From positions 3,437,885 through 3,501,884 of the forward strand of contig NC_020179.2 of NCBI RefSeq assembly GCF_000224145.3: DNA of 64,000 bases, given 5' to 3'. Origin of the DNA: Ciona intestinalis. Taxonomy: Eukaryota; Chordata; Ascidiacea; Phlebobranchia; Cionidae. The position numbers and the translations under genes were made by a program. Under the pieces are notes generated by a model. That model had not been told where the DNA came from, did no database searches, and saw only the letters and a list, made by a program, of their open reading frames with translations. Numbering within the stretch: position 1 is the first letter of the stretch; the number at the start of each line of letters is the position of its first letter. Shown piece by piece: positions 14,001 through 25,011 of this stretch.

Positions 14001-16282
14001 CTCTTTTTGCTTTGCTTCAAGTTCTTGTTTGGTTTGTTCCAATTCAAGCATCAGTTTTCGCTGCTGGAGGTCAAGAAGTTCCTTCTGCTGTCGGATCATT
14101 TGCTCCTTGATCTTATCAACATCATTTACCTGCTGCAAACAGTTTGTCATTCAAGTATATAGGTGTGGTAAAAAGGCTTTGCATGAAAACCATAGAGATA
14201 AACACATGGATTTGTATGCCAATTATTTGTTAGGTGCAGACCTATAATTAGTTGCATATGGCAAATGGTCTGTTACATTAGGAACAAAATTAGAATGAAT
14301 TAATCATCCTTTATGGGTTTTATAGTTTATCGGTGTAGTTTTTAAAAAAATGTTTTGAAAGGCCAGTGATTATGTTTTAAAGGTGGAGTGCAGCACTTAT
14401 GCAAATGCTAAATGGTATTTATTCTGAAGGACTGTTTAACTAAAACCAAATGGTTTATGTACCTATCAATTAGCATTGTTCTGTAATAATTAGATAAAAG
14501 TTACTACGTACATAATTAATTATGGAATTACATTCATTGTTTATCTAGTATTTGATATTATACCTTTGATTGAGATGGTTTTGAAACAACTGGTGTGACT
14601 TGTGGTTTAACAACTGGTGTATCATTCTGTAAGAAAATAAATCAATTAAAAGGAGCTTAATGGAGATTCAGTCTTATACCAATTAAGTACAATTATACTA
14701 CTGACAACAACATATTCATTTAGTTAATATTTACAGTAATATATTTGAGATTTCATTAGGTTTTGAACAGACTTTATATAAGATTTCAATTAAATCTATA
14801 CAAAAAAATAAGCCTTTTTTGTTCGAAAAATATAAAATCATTTAAATACAATTTAAAAAAAAACAGCGATCATAATTTTTTAATCTAAGATATTGCTTTA
14901 TTAAAGACTGCTTAACAGATCTAGCTTGTACGTACTCGTTTTATAAACTTTGGGTTAACATGTATGTTGGTAGATGCATCTTGAAGGTGGGCAGGTAAAG
15001 GCTTCACTGGCCAGTTTGGATCAATACCCTGTATCTTTACATCAAGGGCATGTAATCTCTTGAGAGGAAAGTATTCGTCCCATGTTGTTCGCAACTTATA
15101 AAGACTCATTTTTTGCTTCTCGTTTCCCTAAAGAACAATCATTCTCAGATTTTTGATTGCAGAAAATGAAAAGTCTATTTTGAGTTAAATGCATTGGACA
15201 TATATTCTGCATTATAGAACCTGTATTTTTTTATATCACTGCTCTTATATTCATAATGTAATAGGAGCAAAAAAAGAACAAAGAAATATTTTTCGCCTAA
15301 TAGGAAGTGGTGAAAAATTCTTCACTTACAGTCATGAATGCTTGACGGAAGGTATTGACAATGTTCTTCGCAAAGAGCGGAGTGTAGTTCTCTCCCACAT
15401 TCTTTACAATGGAATCAAGTAGATAGAGAATTGGTAGTTTCTCCGATGCCTGCTTGTGAACGGTTTGATAGTAACAACGAGAGATGGACGCACAAGAGCG
15501 TGGCCATCCAGTTCATTACGTTGTTCGTACAAAATAATGCAAGCACATCAAGTATATGAAGCATTACAAATGTAAGATTTTATTTAATATTTCAAAATTT
15601 GTAAGTATAAGTGGTGGTAGGAGATTTCTAACCAACTAAATACAACGCAAAACAACGGTAGTGCAAGGCAGCACCTTCGGGAATCTTGTAATATTGTAAC
15701 CAAAATGCTAGCAGCATACAGGTCCTTAGACCTTTATTCATTCTTTTGCTGATTTTCAATGCATATAGTTCTTGTTTTGGAGTTTTACAGCAAATACAAT
15801 TGACCGCAATCTTCTTGGTCAATCTTTTGCTGAATGATATTCAGTTTGCTGCGAAATCCATTTCGCAACTATCTACTTTTTGCTCAGAAATTACCTTTCT
15901 AACTGTTGCAAGCTTTTTTGACAGGCAAGACTCAAAGTTGGCGTAAAACGAAAACAAATACCACGAAAATTGGAAAAGAATATTGTACTTTTCGCGAAAC
16001 AACCATTAGTAATCAAATATAAAAATACAAAAACACTGTAAAATAAATATATTATGTAACTATACTTAGCAATTTACTCAAATGCATACGCAAATTATAT
16101 ACCATAAAGCAATATTAAAATAACCAATTAACCTTATACAACTGGGCCTCTATAACTTTGACGACACTCTCAGCATGGGCTTTGTTTTCTTCGGCCAGGA
16201 TGGTTAGCATGTTGATATGTGGCTTGGAATTGAAGGTTAAATCTTGCAATGACGACGAATATTCTTCAATAACGTCGTCCAT
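2086..16282 (-). CDS. PCF11: PCF11, pre-mRNA cleavage complex II subunit, 27 exons
   Basis: PCF11 binds the RNA polymerase II C-terminal domain and drives 3'-end cleavage and termination in the nucleus. Exons, 5' to 3': 16282-16133, 15449-15330, 15127-14936, 14626-14564, 14129-13980, 13659-13593, 13510-13470, 12445-12383, 12062-11823, 11276-11116, 10903-10793, 10473-10364, 9932-9826, 9461-9305, 9182-7808, 7596-7486, 7141-6907, 6612-6405, 5972-5902, 5786-5589, 5195-5068, 4728-4548, 4186-4043, 3909-3766, 3287-3104, 2803-2735, 2621-2086. Phases join throughout, giving about 1771 aa against 1555 in human. Exons 1-3 encode the CTD-interaction domain (NSKPHINMLTILAEEN, SEKLPILYLLDSIVKNVG, LRTTWDEYFPLKRLHALD). 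Exon 5 is a Gln-rich coiled coil. Exons 15-18 are Arg/Gly/Pro-rich. Exon 22 holds the first zinc finger (GIQCSACGLRFTT, HLDWHYR) and exon 24 the second (CKVCKEAFETFY, HPSCYED). The acidic tail is repetitive. Three exons are doubled around an assembly gap. Confidence 0.93.
2262..2455 (-). repeat. in-frame 33-bp minisatellite in the last PCF11 exon
   Basis: Five or so tandem 33-bp units encode 11-residue repeats of the form APNDVTTDDIT. Units differ at the second and third residues (P/S, D/N). Flanking sequence continues with looser DVT-rich text, so older copies may extend further on both sides. The unit length keeps the frame. The repeat also leaves long open frames on the plus strand and in a second minus frame; these are by-products. 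Confidence 0.85.
3357..3608. repeat. 28-bp tandem repeat in a PCF11 intron, about 9 copies
   Basis: Nine consecutive units of 28 bases built on TGCATATATTAGTACAAAA, with a few substitutions per unit, lie between the exons at 3766-3909 and 3104-3287. An unusually regular minisatellite, useful as a length-polymorphic marker. No coding potential. Confidence 0.9.
4232..4279. repeat. 24-bp duplicated unit in a PCF11 intron
   Basis: Two tandem copies of a 24-base unit beginning TTAACATTTGTTGCAAATG. Each unit contains its own small palindrome (CATTTG..CAAATG). Intronic. Confidence 0.6.
5437..5570. repeat. dispersed repeat, family E, copy 1
   Basis: Shares a run of similar sequence with 10062-10190: a TTGATTAATATGGTGA-like start, then TGCTTGTTTGAATGGACAC and AAAGCTGTTT. 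Two intronic copies in the same gene. Family not recognised. Confidence 0.5.
8453..8598 (-). other. three EEPEDYIIAN motifs in PCF11 exon 15
   Basis: The long Arg/Pro-rich exon encodes the ten-residue string EEPEDYIIAN three times, followed by L, L and I, with spacers of about ten to thirteen residues. Surrounding sequence is low-complexity and not repeated, so these look like selected short linear motifs rather than a recent DNA duplication. Codon use differs between copies. I know of no such motif in vertebrate PCF11. Confidence 0.75.
10062..10190. repeat. dispersed repeat, family E, copy 2
   Basis: Second copy of the repeat described at 5437-5570, here with GATTAATGTGGTGAGTG and GTGCTTGTTTGAATAGACAC. 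Intronic in PCF11. Confidence 0.5.
12119..12290 (+). repeat. dispersed repeat, family G, copy 1
   Basis: About 170 bases similar to 62455-62615: GGGTGAGGTCC near the start, CACTTGGGGTGCTA in the middle, AACCTCACCA and TAGGCGACAAGGGCTTTAA at the end. A fragment in reverse orientation may occur near 11343-11375. Family not recognised. Confidence 0.55.
12417..13080. repeat. first copy of a haplotype-type duplication in PCF11
   Basis: Near-identical to 13206-13866 with only scattered single-base and 1-2-base differences in introns. It contains three PCF11 exons (12872-12806, 12723-12683, 12445-12383). The two copies face each other across the N gap, which is typical of two alleles placed end to end by the assembler. 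The protein model should use each of these exons once. Confidence 0.85.
13081..13205. other. assembly gap, 125 N
   Basis: A run of 125 undetermined bases separating the two copies of the duplicated PCF11 segment. Confidence 1.
13206..13866. repeat. second copy of the PCF11 duplication
   Basis: Matches 12417-13080. It carries exons 13659-13593 and 13510-13470 and a truncated copy (13206-13234) of the exon complete at 12445-12383. Its 3' boundary ends a TTCGACATCC..TTTATCAGGGTGAAATGACA block that also ends the first copy at the gap. Confidence 0.85.
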
Positions 16283-16614
16283 ATTGAAACTGGACCGCGG
16301 GCACTTTTATTGACGAAAAAGGGCCTTGGTCCACGAAAACTAACAAAATTATAGACTACTCATGCACATTCTACCGCTGGAAAACATAAGCATTATAAAT
16401 TAATAACTTAACTTCATAAATTCGAACGTTAAAGTACGAAAAACACAGCATGACGACACAATACTGTCACCAGCGAACAAAGCAGTAAGCAATGAAAAAC
16501 GATGCTGGTCATGTGACTTTAGTCTCGACGCAGCCGTTGTCATTTGACGTCATATCCTGAATCTCAATTTTGTTTTTAACCCTTCAATGTTCAATCCGTC
16601 GAAATTAAAAGCGT
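16283..16614. promoter_or_regulatory. divergent promoter between PCF11 and MITD1
   Basis: Only 332 bp separate the two start codons, which point away from each other, so both promoters must lie here. A perfect CREB/ATF-type palindrome TGACGTCA sits at 16545-16552, 63 bases upstream of the MITD1 ATG. No TATA box is evident. The arrangement suits two housekeeping genes. Confidence 0.7.
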
Positions 16615-17583
16615 ATGGCGGACAAAGAATACGATGGTTCAGCTGGTATTGAAGCCTCCGCTGCAAAAATATTAACGAGAGCAATTACACTGGAAAAGGA
16701 GGCACGACTACAGGCGGCGTTAATTTGTTACCAAGAAGGAATCGATTTGTTGTTTGATGCACTGAAAGGTACGTGTACAGGAATTACTAATTGGTCAAGG
16801 TAAATAAATAAATGTAAAAGTAAAGGCTATCTGGTAAATATTTTATAGCAGAAAGACAAGTTATATGTCTCGTCTAAAGTTTTATTGGGTTTGAAACCAT
16901 TAAATTATATTCCATTTTATTTTATAGGCTGTAAAGACAGTGCTAAAAAGAAGCACTTTCGAGACAAACTAGAAGAGTATATGACAAGGGCTGAACAGGT
17001 AAAGACTCGTGTAAACCACCTTAAAGCTGCTGGGAAATATCATGACCAAACAAAGATTGAAGAGAATTCTACCGGACATAGTTATGCGTCTTTATTTCAA
17101 CCATATTTCGATGAGTTTGTTCGAGAAGTATGGGTTGAAGATGCATATATAAGAAGCTATCATCAGGTTCGCTATTTTGTGCAATCACTTTTTAAATTAC
17201 TATAGTCTAAATACTTTATGTTGCAGGTTAACAATTTTCTAAGGTTTTGTGAGTTCGTTGTGACAAGGTGCAAAAATGTCAGAGCTATTCACCTAAAAAC
17301 TACACATGATGACTATGGAAATCAAGACCAACAGATATCCAATTTAGAAAGCATTAGGGCCAGTCTCAAATCCCGTGAAATAAAACTAGTAATTATGTTT
17401 TCTTCCTCCCTGCATGACAGGGAAATTCGGTTGGATACCGGATGGATCTTGAAAATAGGCCGTGGTCTTGATTACTTTAAAAAAGCCGAAAAATTTTCAT
17501 TAGGGTTCTTCGATATGGATATGCGGCCCTGCCATTCTACCACTGTGGATGTTTTTCATTCAAATCACACTCGAGAAAGATAG
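16615..17583 (+). CDS. MITD1: MITD1, MIT-domain ESCRT-III-binding abscission protein
   Basis: Three exons: 16615-16768, 16928-17166 and 17227-17583. They join in phase to 249 aa, the size I recall for human MITD1. Residues about 8-85 form the MIT three-helix domain (ILTRAITLEKEARLQAALIC, KKHFRDKLEEYMTRAEQVK), which in the family binds ESCRT-III tails. The rest is the phospholipase-D-like C-terminal domain (HSYASLFQPYFD, VWVEDAYIRSYHQ, RCKNVRAIHLKT, DTGWILKIGRGLDYF) that binds membranes without the catalytic HKD pair. Family role: stabilising the midbody during cytokinesis. The start is set by the first ATG in frame with the MIT domain, and the upstream promoter is shared with PCF11. It ends 310 bp from the MTMR stop codon. 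Confidence 0.95.
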
Positions 17584-17892
17584 CACTTGAAACAATACTG
17601 TACAGTCCAAACAAAATTTAAACACTGTCCCAATCCCTCAAAATCAAATGGTTACATACATACATCATTTAATTTTGAGCCTTCAGTAAAATAACAAGTA
17701 TCACTTTAATTAATGACCACCAAGCAAACACATGGCTGCTGTGCAAAGCTACAGTTTTAAACATACATAATTCTGAACATATGATTATAAAAAGATCAAC
17801 ATTTAAAGAACAATACACACTCTCTAATAAAGATGAACAGTTAGGACAAATACTATGGAAACATTTGTTAAATATTGCGTGCATAAGCATTA
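17584..17892. other. convergent 3' region of MITD1 and MTMR
   Basis: The two stop codons face each other across this segment. A plus-strand AATAAA at 17826-17831 would serve MITD1. Minus-strand ATTAAA hexamers near 17666 and 17702 would serve the myotubularin gene. If these are used, the two 3' UTRs overlap by roughly 150 bases as sense-antisense RNA. Confidence 0.45.
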
Positions 17893-20800
17893 CTAAACAG
17901 CCAAAGGCTCTGCATCTGAATGAACAGTTAGTTTTGGTCCGCCCGAAGGGGAAAGCTGTTTTGCTGCGAGCTGCCGTTCCAAATCTTCAACCTTTTTCTT
18001 CAGATAGTCACGAATTTTTAACAATTCCTTGTGTCGTTCTTGAATAGGCTCCTGTAATGTTAAAGTTTTAATTATGCATAATTCATTACCATACAACACA
18101 ATTCTGTACATTCACAACCAACTGCAAACCTGAGATTTCATTTTTGGGTTCCACCTGGCATAATTATTTGACCAAAAATCAAGATGCCTTACAGCTGGGA
18201 CAGGAAGAAGTACATGATTCTGGTAGGCTGACACATATAGTGCATTAAGATATTCTTCCTTCCTTTTATGGACTAATGACCACAGAGACTTTGTTCTCTT
18301 CTTTACTTCCTGGAGTATAACAATGTAGCAAATTATTATATTTTAGAAACAAAATTGTTAATCATGTTATAGAAGTGTACTACTGTATTTCTGTACTATC
18401 TTTTTTTATGCAATTTATTAAAATCAGGCAATAAAGTATTATTTAAGTGCCTTTTTAATTAGCAATCAGCGGATATCTTGTATATAAACGGCAATACCTC
18501 CTTTCTTCTTTCACGGTCACAGTTATAAAGAAATGTTCCAAACAGACACGAATATAGATGCTCCAGGATTAAAATAAGCAGATATTCATTGAATTCAAAT
18601 GCAGTAGGAAACTGACAATAAATCGAGTGTTAAACACAGCGGTTTTAGGTAAATTTTTAAAACTACAAGCAAACCTAGCATACCTGTTGTGTCATTTGCC
18701 ACACACAGTCAATAAACTGTAAAAACACAGGAGATCTTTCTGAATCCGAATGGTTTTTATCTCCGTGGCCGATTCTTTGCTGGAACTTGTGTCCAAAACT
18801 TAACCATTCTTTTTCAATGAGCACCTAAATTATTAGTAGTGGGGTTAGTTATATTATTTCGAAAACCTAATGATAAAAAAATGCAAAAAAAGAAAAATGG
18901 AAACACTTTCCAATTCAAAGGTACAAAACTTACAATAAAACCTTCAAAAACCTAATGATACAAAACTGCAAAAAAATGGAACGCTTTATAATTTCCATTT
19001 AAACTTTTTAAAAGGTACAAAACTTACAATAAAGCCATCCAGTGTTCTATAGTATGAGTCCAGCATGATCATACTCAATGAAGTTAACTGTGCAGTTCGA
19101 TCCCAGCCGTCACTGCAATGTACAAGAACTGATGACTTTCCACTTTCAACTCGATCTGCAATACGTGTAGCTGCTGCTAAAATCACCTGAAAAATGACAT
19201 AAGTTTTATCAAATCTTCGAATAGAACAGCCAAAATCAAATTACAAAACAATAAAAAAAGGAAACATGTTTAATATACATAAATAATTTAGTAAAAATCG
19301 GGATGGACAACTAGCCTACTCAGATCAATTGACAAAGGGAAAATTACTGTCATGCCTTTGTATGGTGCAGCCATTGGGTTTGTTCCAAGTTGGACAACCA
19401 GTGTTTATCTTCGTTAGGATTTTGTGCAAAACAAGTATCTTGGAGTTTCCTTAGTGATTCTCTCATAACATGGATGTTATGCACATCGCAGAATATAAGC
19501 TCAGAAGTTGTGTACGCTTCTGATTTTTCATAGCCACCGCCACGAGCCTGGTAAAAGTATAAATAACATAACAGTCAGCTAAAGTGTAAAAGTAGCACTT
19601 TTACAGCAATTAAATGCAACGCTGAAGTTAAACTGTTCTTTACCTAGAAAATTATAGTAAAACAGCTAGGCAATGGGTTATACACACACAACTTATACTC
19701 TTAGGCTATCTTATTACAACAACAAAAATTACTTACATTGATATAAATAATGAATAGTAATATAATATGATTATTTTAAGATGAAGTTTGCATATTACTG
19801 CATTTGTTCATGTAACAACTACAAAGATTAAATCAATTTTAATTGTTTTTGAATTGGATCCAACATCTAAGTATATAGTAATTAGTAGCACATGACTTTA
19901 TTTGGATGTAGCTCTAATCCTAACTAAAGAAGGAGTCATTCCTGCTTTAGTTTAAAAATAAACAAACAACTGTGATGTCATAAATGATGGAATGAAGCAT
20001 TGCTGTAATGTAAGAATAGAATAAACAACTTGTCGCACAAACCTAAGCGTTTACAGCTAGTAAGTGATGGCATGGTATTCTTTCTGTTTATGAATAGAAG
20101 TGACATAAAAGGCTGTTTCAGCAAATTTTAACACAATGGTCTTGTTAAGTTTGCTGATTTTTACAGCATACACACAAAGAGTTCTCCTGTGTTATTTTCA
20201 CATATGAGAAAAAAAAACAAGGTGATTGACTCAATGCATGAAATTAAATTTGCCCGTTTAAGCTCATAATTACAGTCATAGTTAAAACTCATAAAAAACA
20301 CATGCGATCTGCATTTTGTAAGAATGCTAAAATTAACGTTGGGAAAATCACTATTTAAAGTTTTAAACTTAACACAACAGATATGAAAATGATGCATGTC
20401 TCGACTCTCGAACAGTGCCCTGCAACGCGTCACGATCCATGCTATAACTCAGCATTGGGCAAAGTTAATCACATGTCCATAATTAGTTCAAAATATGGCT
20501 GATTTCAAAACATTTTAATGGATAGGTTTACCCACTACAGTTTTAAATGGGTATAACCACTATGAATAATTAAATAGATTATAAATATGAGATACACAGG
20601 GGCCAATGGGAAAACATGATGCACTAAAAGACCATTGTTTTACATTACCATACATGCATACTGTAAAGTATTATATTTCAGATGTTACATCTGCCATTTG
20701 GTAAGACTGTATTAGGAAATAAGAACCAGACATTCCATGATGAAGTCTTGCCGAATGGCAGAAAATGTCGGAAACACATTTTGTTTCAAACCAGATTAGC

Positions 20801-23800
20801 CGCTAAAAGAATATTTACATTATGCATGGTAGCAGAAGTAACAGAACACTTAAACTTCTGCATTCTAATTGAGAATTTTTCATTTCCCTTACCACATTAG
20901 CAACAGCATTGGCCTGAGGTCTTGCATCGAATATAAGTAGTTTATGAGCATGAGGGTTTGCTTCAAGGATAAGATGGACATAACGTTCGTCATCTCTGCT
21001 TCGTTTGTTACCGATGCCCACTAGTGGCTGAGAGCACCTCGTAATTGTCGCCTAAAACATTTTGAGATTTGATCATGTTTTTCTTTTATTTTATGAAAAT
21101 ATTTATTTAGTCCTATAGGCATAATGTTAGAGGTATTGCCGGTAATATAACATTTGATGCAGCCATACCTGGTTGAGGTTTGACAATAACATCATAATAT
21201 GTTTTAGAAGCTCAGTTTTAATTGTAAACCAGCTTTTCCCATACTATGTGCCTAAACCAACAAGCAGAGCCAAAGTATATTGTATTTGCCGCAAACTAAC
21301 GTGATGCCCATGGAAGAGGCCTCGTCATACTTTGCGAGAATACTTTGAATTTATCATTAGGCTTAAAATAATAAATACCAATTTGAAAATTAGAGCCATT
21401 TTTTTTTTTTTAGGTACATCAATTTATGGGATTATTCATATAAAACATAAAAACGAGATCTCTTACTTGACTTTCAGGGTGTATCCACGATAACACAGGG
21501 ATTCTGCTTCTACTTCGGAACTGGGAAACTTGTTTCAAATCATCATCAGAGGCGGGAGATGGGACAACCAACTGTGATTGTAATTTAAAAGCGTAATTGT
21601 ATTCAGCAGCACAACAAGGGGGATATGGCCGATATGGGTCACCACCCCACTTTTTTAAAAATATATAAAAAAATCACAGATTCACAAGCATGACTTGTGT
21701 GAAACTGCACACATGTGTTGTAACGACTGTATTTGCCTGCCATGCGATAAAAATAAGTTACATTTGTTTATATCCTTTAGTTGGTCATTTTACTATACCT
21801 TTAAGTTCTATCCCAAATTACAATTGGCGTAATACTTACAAGTTGTGGATATGTGTCACAGAGCTCGTATTTGCTGTTAGCTTTAGTGAATCTCCAGCCT
21901 TCAACAGGTAAACCCTGTCTGTGGTATTCAGCTTTTGCGCTGTACATCATCCAACCATTGGCTTCCTCAGGATATTCCTCTTTGTAGATGTAAGCAAAAA
22001 ATGGCTGAAAAAGGCCATAAAACTTACATAAAGAAACGTCACTGAAGCAAATACTGTAAAACCAATAATAAAATGTAATAATGTTTTAGCGGCTCGTCTG
22101 GTATAAAAACGTAGTGTACTTTCGACGTTTCGTCTGCAACACTTTTTTAGGAAAATCTATACCAGATGAGCCGTTAAAAGATTTTACATTACTGCCTGGT
22201 AGCAGAAGTAACAGAATATATAGTGTGATAATTGAGTTATATTGCCCATTGACTGCATACCCAACATTAAAGAACAGTGTTCACAAAAAAGTTAACTAGT
22301 ATAAAAACTTAACCTAATTACCATTTTATTAGAAACTGGAAAACAGAGTTCTTGTAGCTTTTCATAGACCATTCTCCGCTGTCTGCTTTCTTGTCGCATA
22401 ACGAACCGTAGCACTCTCATATCTTTGCAACCAACTTCAAGACCATAAGGATTTCTGCCATCAGTGGCACGTGATGCAGTAGTGGCTCCTCCCACTTTTT
22501 CTACTCGACTGATCGTACATAAAGGGACTTCCACCACAAAGCTAGTTTCCTGGCAGGAAATAAAAATGATTAGACAGGATAACCACTTTGCACATGAAAA
22601 TTAAAACCACTGAAATTGGAATCTGACCCCGATCTGGTGCTCATAGAGTTCAATTCTTGATTAAAGAAATACAGTAAGGATCTGGGGTTAGGAAAACGTA
22701 ACAGACAAAAATCAAATCCAACCAATTATAATAAAAGAGAAATATTTCGCCTAAATGGCATTGTCGGTCTTTTTTTAAATAGAATAGGAGACTGCAAAGT
22801 TTAGATTGCAATTAATGGTTGAAATTTCTAATATAGCCTACTAATGGAAAAAATAGGATCATTTAAAAAATATCTAAATCAATTTCAACTTACATTTGTG
22901 GAAATTAATAAACACAAAATTTGCTAACAATTTAGTTTTGCTAATATAGCCTAGTAAGTCTACTATAGGCAAAAATTGGAAAAATAAAAAATACCTAAAT
23001 CAATAAACATAACATGTTTATGCACTCTTAAATAAGCTTAAAGCGTTATCTTACCTTTTCTGGCATTGAAGGTTTGGAGAAATGGAGTTTATAGTTGGTG
23101 ATTATTAGTTGGCCAGAGATGGCACCCATGTATGGACATAGATATGTGACATCTTTGAGCAAAGCAATATAAACTTGTTCTCCTGGAACTAGAGGTTCCA
23201 TATCTGATCTTGCTGCGTTACTAACGTTTGTCTCAACTATTTCATTCTGCAAGGGAATAAAAGTGTATTGCTTGTTAGGTTGATATGCTGATTCATTTAC
23301 AAACGAACTTGTAACCAGGGCATGTGAGTTCATTTAGGGACTGTTACTGAGGTGAACCTGTACAGAACACATACTGTGTGACAAGGGTACAATTAAGTCA
23401 AATGAGTTTGCTAAAAATTGCTATATATTATGAACAATATAAACTGGCCGCAAAAAATTGCTAAATCACTTCACCAAATTACAAATTAACTCCACTTGTT
23501 ACTAATAGAATAAATCAATACAGTTAATTGTAACCTTCACCCTTGTAACACCACTACTATATCATTCCAATATTTGAAAACACAAACTAATGTATCAGTG
23601 TATTAGCGTCCATATATAATAGCCTATTGGTTGTTTATATATACATTATATTAAAGGGGGATATGAATCATACACCGAGTTGTTGGGCAACACTAAACAT
23701 ACAGAGGTGGCCAATGATTTATAACCATTTAAATATAGTTTCTGCATCCCTTTATAAAACACCAGACGCTGTTATCGCTACAAAATGTAAATTATTGTAT

Positions 23801-24259
23801 TAATTTGGATGGGAATTGGAGTGGGCTTTAGTTTAAATTGAATGAGGTGGTATCAACTGATGTTATTTGTCAGGAAATCTATGATTAATAAAGCTGTCAT
23901 TTGCATTTTGTCACATACTTGTTATTTTCATAATAAAGGGGTGTGTAACGTGTGTTGATCGTATCAATGCATGCATAACAAATAATGTCGAAACATTTGT
24001 TTGTATACAGAGAATGCAGGTTAGACAGCCTATTATCTATATCGCTAGTATCCATTATGTAGACATATATATTTCTCCATGTTTTATGTATATCATCTAT
24101 ACCTGATACTGTAGGGTTAAGCTTATTAATACGTATTTCATTACCATAGCTATTGTGTCAGGCGTAAGCATAGTAGTAAACATAGGCGAAGGTACAGAAC
24201 ACAACAATCAAGTTATAACTAACCTTCGGAACTTCTTGGCCGTTTTTACTGCTGTCCAT
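17893..24259 (-). CDS. MTMR2: myotubularin lipid 3-phosphatase (MTM1/MTMR1/MTMR2 clade)
   Basis: Removes the 3-phosphate from PI3P and PI(3,5)P2 on endosomes. Twelve exons: 24259-24224, 23246-23055, 22549-22322, 22004-21840, 21571-21467, 21051-20893, 19547-19356, 19186-19028, 18824-18684, 18611-18498, 18309-18130, 18051-17893. All phases join, giving 609 aa (human MTM1 603, MTMR2 643). Order: PH-GRAM domain (exons 2-3), then the phosphatase domain with [20 protein letters not shown] and [13 protein letters not shown]. The intact catalytic loop HCSDGWDRT in exon 8 keeps Cys and Arg, so it should be active. [19 protein letters not shown] follows, then a C-terminal coiled coil ([20 protein letters not shown]). 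The human C-terminal PDZ ligand is not evident; this protein ends EPLAV. Exon 7 needs a GC splice donor. The single gene probably represents the pre-duplication ancestor of the three vertebrate paralogues, so the symbol is approximate. Confidence 0.94.
18864..19035. repeat. tandem duplication of about 85-95 bp at an MTMR exon edge
   Basis: Two diverged tandem units in the intron between exons 8 and 9. Each has AACCTAATGATA near one end and GGTACAAAACTTACAATAAA near the other. The unit closer to exon 8 carries the true splice donor, so the other carries a decoy copy of donor sequence about 95 bases further into the intron. Confidence 0.65.
19557..20892 (-). other. 1.3-kb MTMR intron
   Basis: Longest gap between exons in this gene apart from intron 1. 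No further exon is needed for phase or for the family alignment. Contents: AT-rich sequence, a frame at 20161-20433 with no resemblance to anything, and a hairpin repeat at 20688-20765. Confidence 0.5.
20688..20765. repeat. hairpin element, family F
   Basis: Inverted arms TCTGCCATTTGGTAAGACT and AGTCTTGCCGAATGGCAGA (two mismatches) flank a 33-base loop. It is followed at 20790-20860 by sequence shared with the element at 22085-22200 (GATTAGCCGCTAAAAG, GGTAGCAGAAGTAACAGAA). Looks like a small non-autonomous DNA element. Confidence 0.65.
22085..22182. repeat. 98-bp terminal-inverted-repeat element, family F
   Basis: TTTAGCGGCTCGTCTGGTAT at one end is mirrored by ATACCAGATGAGCCGTTAAA at the other, with TTCGACGTTTCGTCTGC in the middle. 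Intronic in MTMR. Related pieces at 9600-9680, 20688-20860 and 54377-54482. Confidence 0.7.
22625..22812 (-). repeat. dispersed repeat, family D, copy 1
   Basis: Reverse-complement match to 43948-44075: ATCTGGTGC, AAACGTAACAGACAAAAATC, ATATTTCGCCTAAATGGC and AAATAGAATAGG occur in the same order. A third copy is at 63043-63155. The TTCGCC/GACGATGCC end resembles 3' ends of known retroposons, but I could not place the family. Confidence 0.6.
23334..24223 (-). other. first MTMR intron
   Basis: About 980 bases between the 12-codon first coding exon and the GRAM exon. No coding exon is required here by phase. Contents are AT-rich and I see no recognisable element. Confidence 0.5.
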
Positions 24260-25011
24260 TATTTTAAGTTCAATTCTTTCAATCATCAATTGAAATAAAT
24301 AAAGAAAATAAGATTTAACACAGAAAAATTAGATTCATTTCACAACAACTTTTTATGCTTCATACAAAATCAAGGTTTAGTAACAGAATATATACGTAAG
24401 CGTCACAGTTTTATGGCTATTAATATCTTTCTCAAGCGAGTCAACTGTATGGGTCTAATACAAATTTCGGCACAGACACGGGCATGGCCAAAAATAAAAC
24501 TAGAACACTATCTTCATTCAGCAGACTCCCGCTTAACTCCCCTTAAAAAATCACCTTATCTTCATAACGATTGAGTACGCAGAACTTTTCTCGGCTTCTC
24601 AATAAAATTTATCCCAAAAAATCAGAAATCCTCAACTTTAAATATTTCGGATTTAACTATGTCTTGTCTAGTAAACTGAACTTGATCTAATATCATGGCT
24701 GCAACAGTTTTGAGACTAGAAATGCGGCTATAGGCTTTATGGTCTCGATCGCGCACTCTGTATAGTTTTGCAAAAATTTCTTCCGTGTGGGGTTTATTAG
24801 GTAGTTAAAAATCGTTAACAAATCAATTATAATTTCAAATTAGTATAAAAGCATCTGCATACCACATAAAACATGCAATAAAACTGTGTTATAGAGCGCG
24901 GATATTGATAACCAATATATGAGACCCAAGCTGAGATGTACGTAGGCCACATTTGTACAACGTTGTAAATGTAAAACGAACAAGTTTGTGCATACACCAT
25001 CTCCAATAACA
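24260..25011. other. spacer between MTMR promoter and MARVEL gene 3' end
   Basis: Holds the presumed MTMR promoter and the 3' UTR of the MARVEL-domain gene. A minus-strand AATAAA lies at 24793-24798, about 215 bases past the MARVEL stop. The frame at 24827-25015 is in this UTR and shows no family resemblance. Confidence 0.45.

Noticed and set aside
19187-19356. TGA codon in MTMR exon 7 as selenocysteine or nonsense mutation
   Set aside because: The TGA is beyond the conserved block and a GC donor removes it in phase; the downstream catalytic exon is intact.
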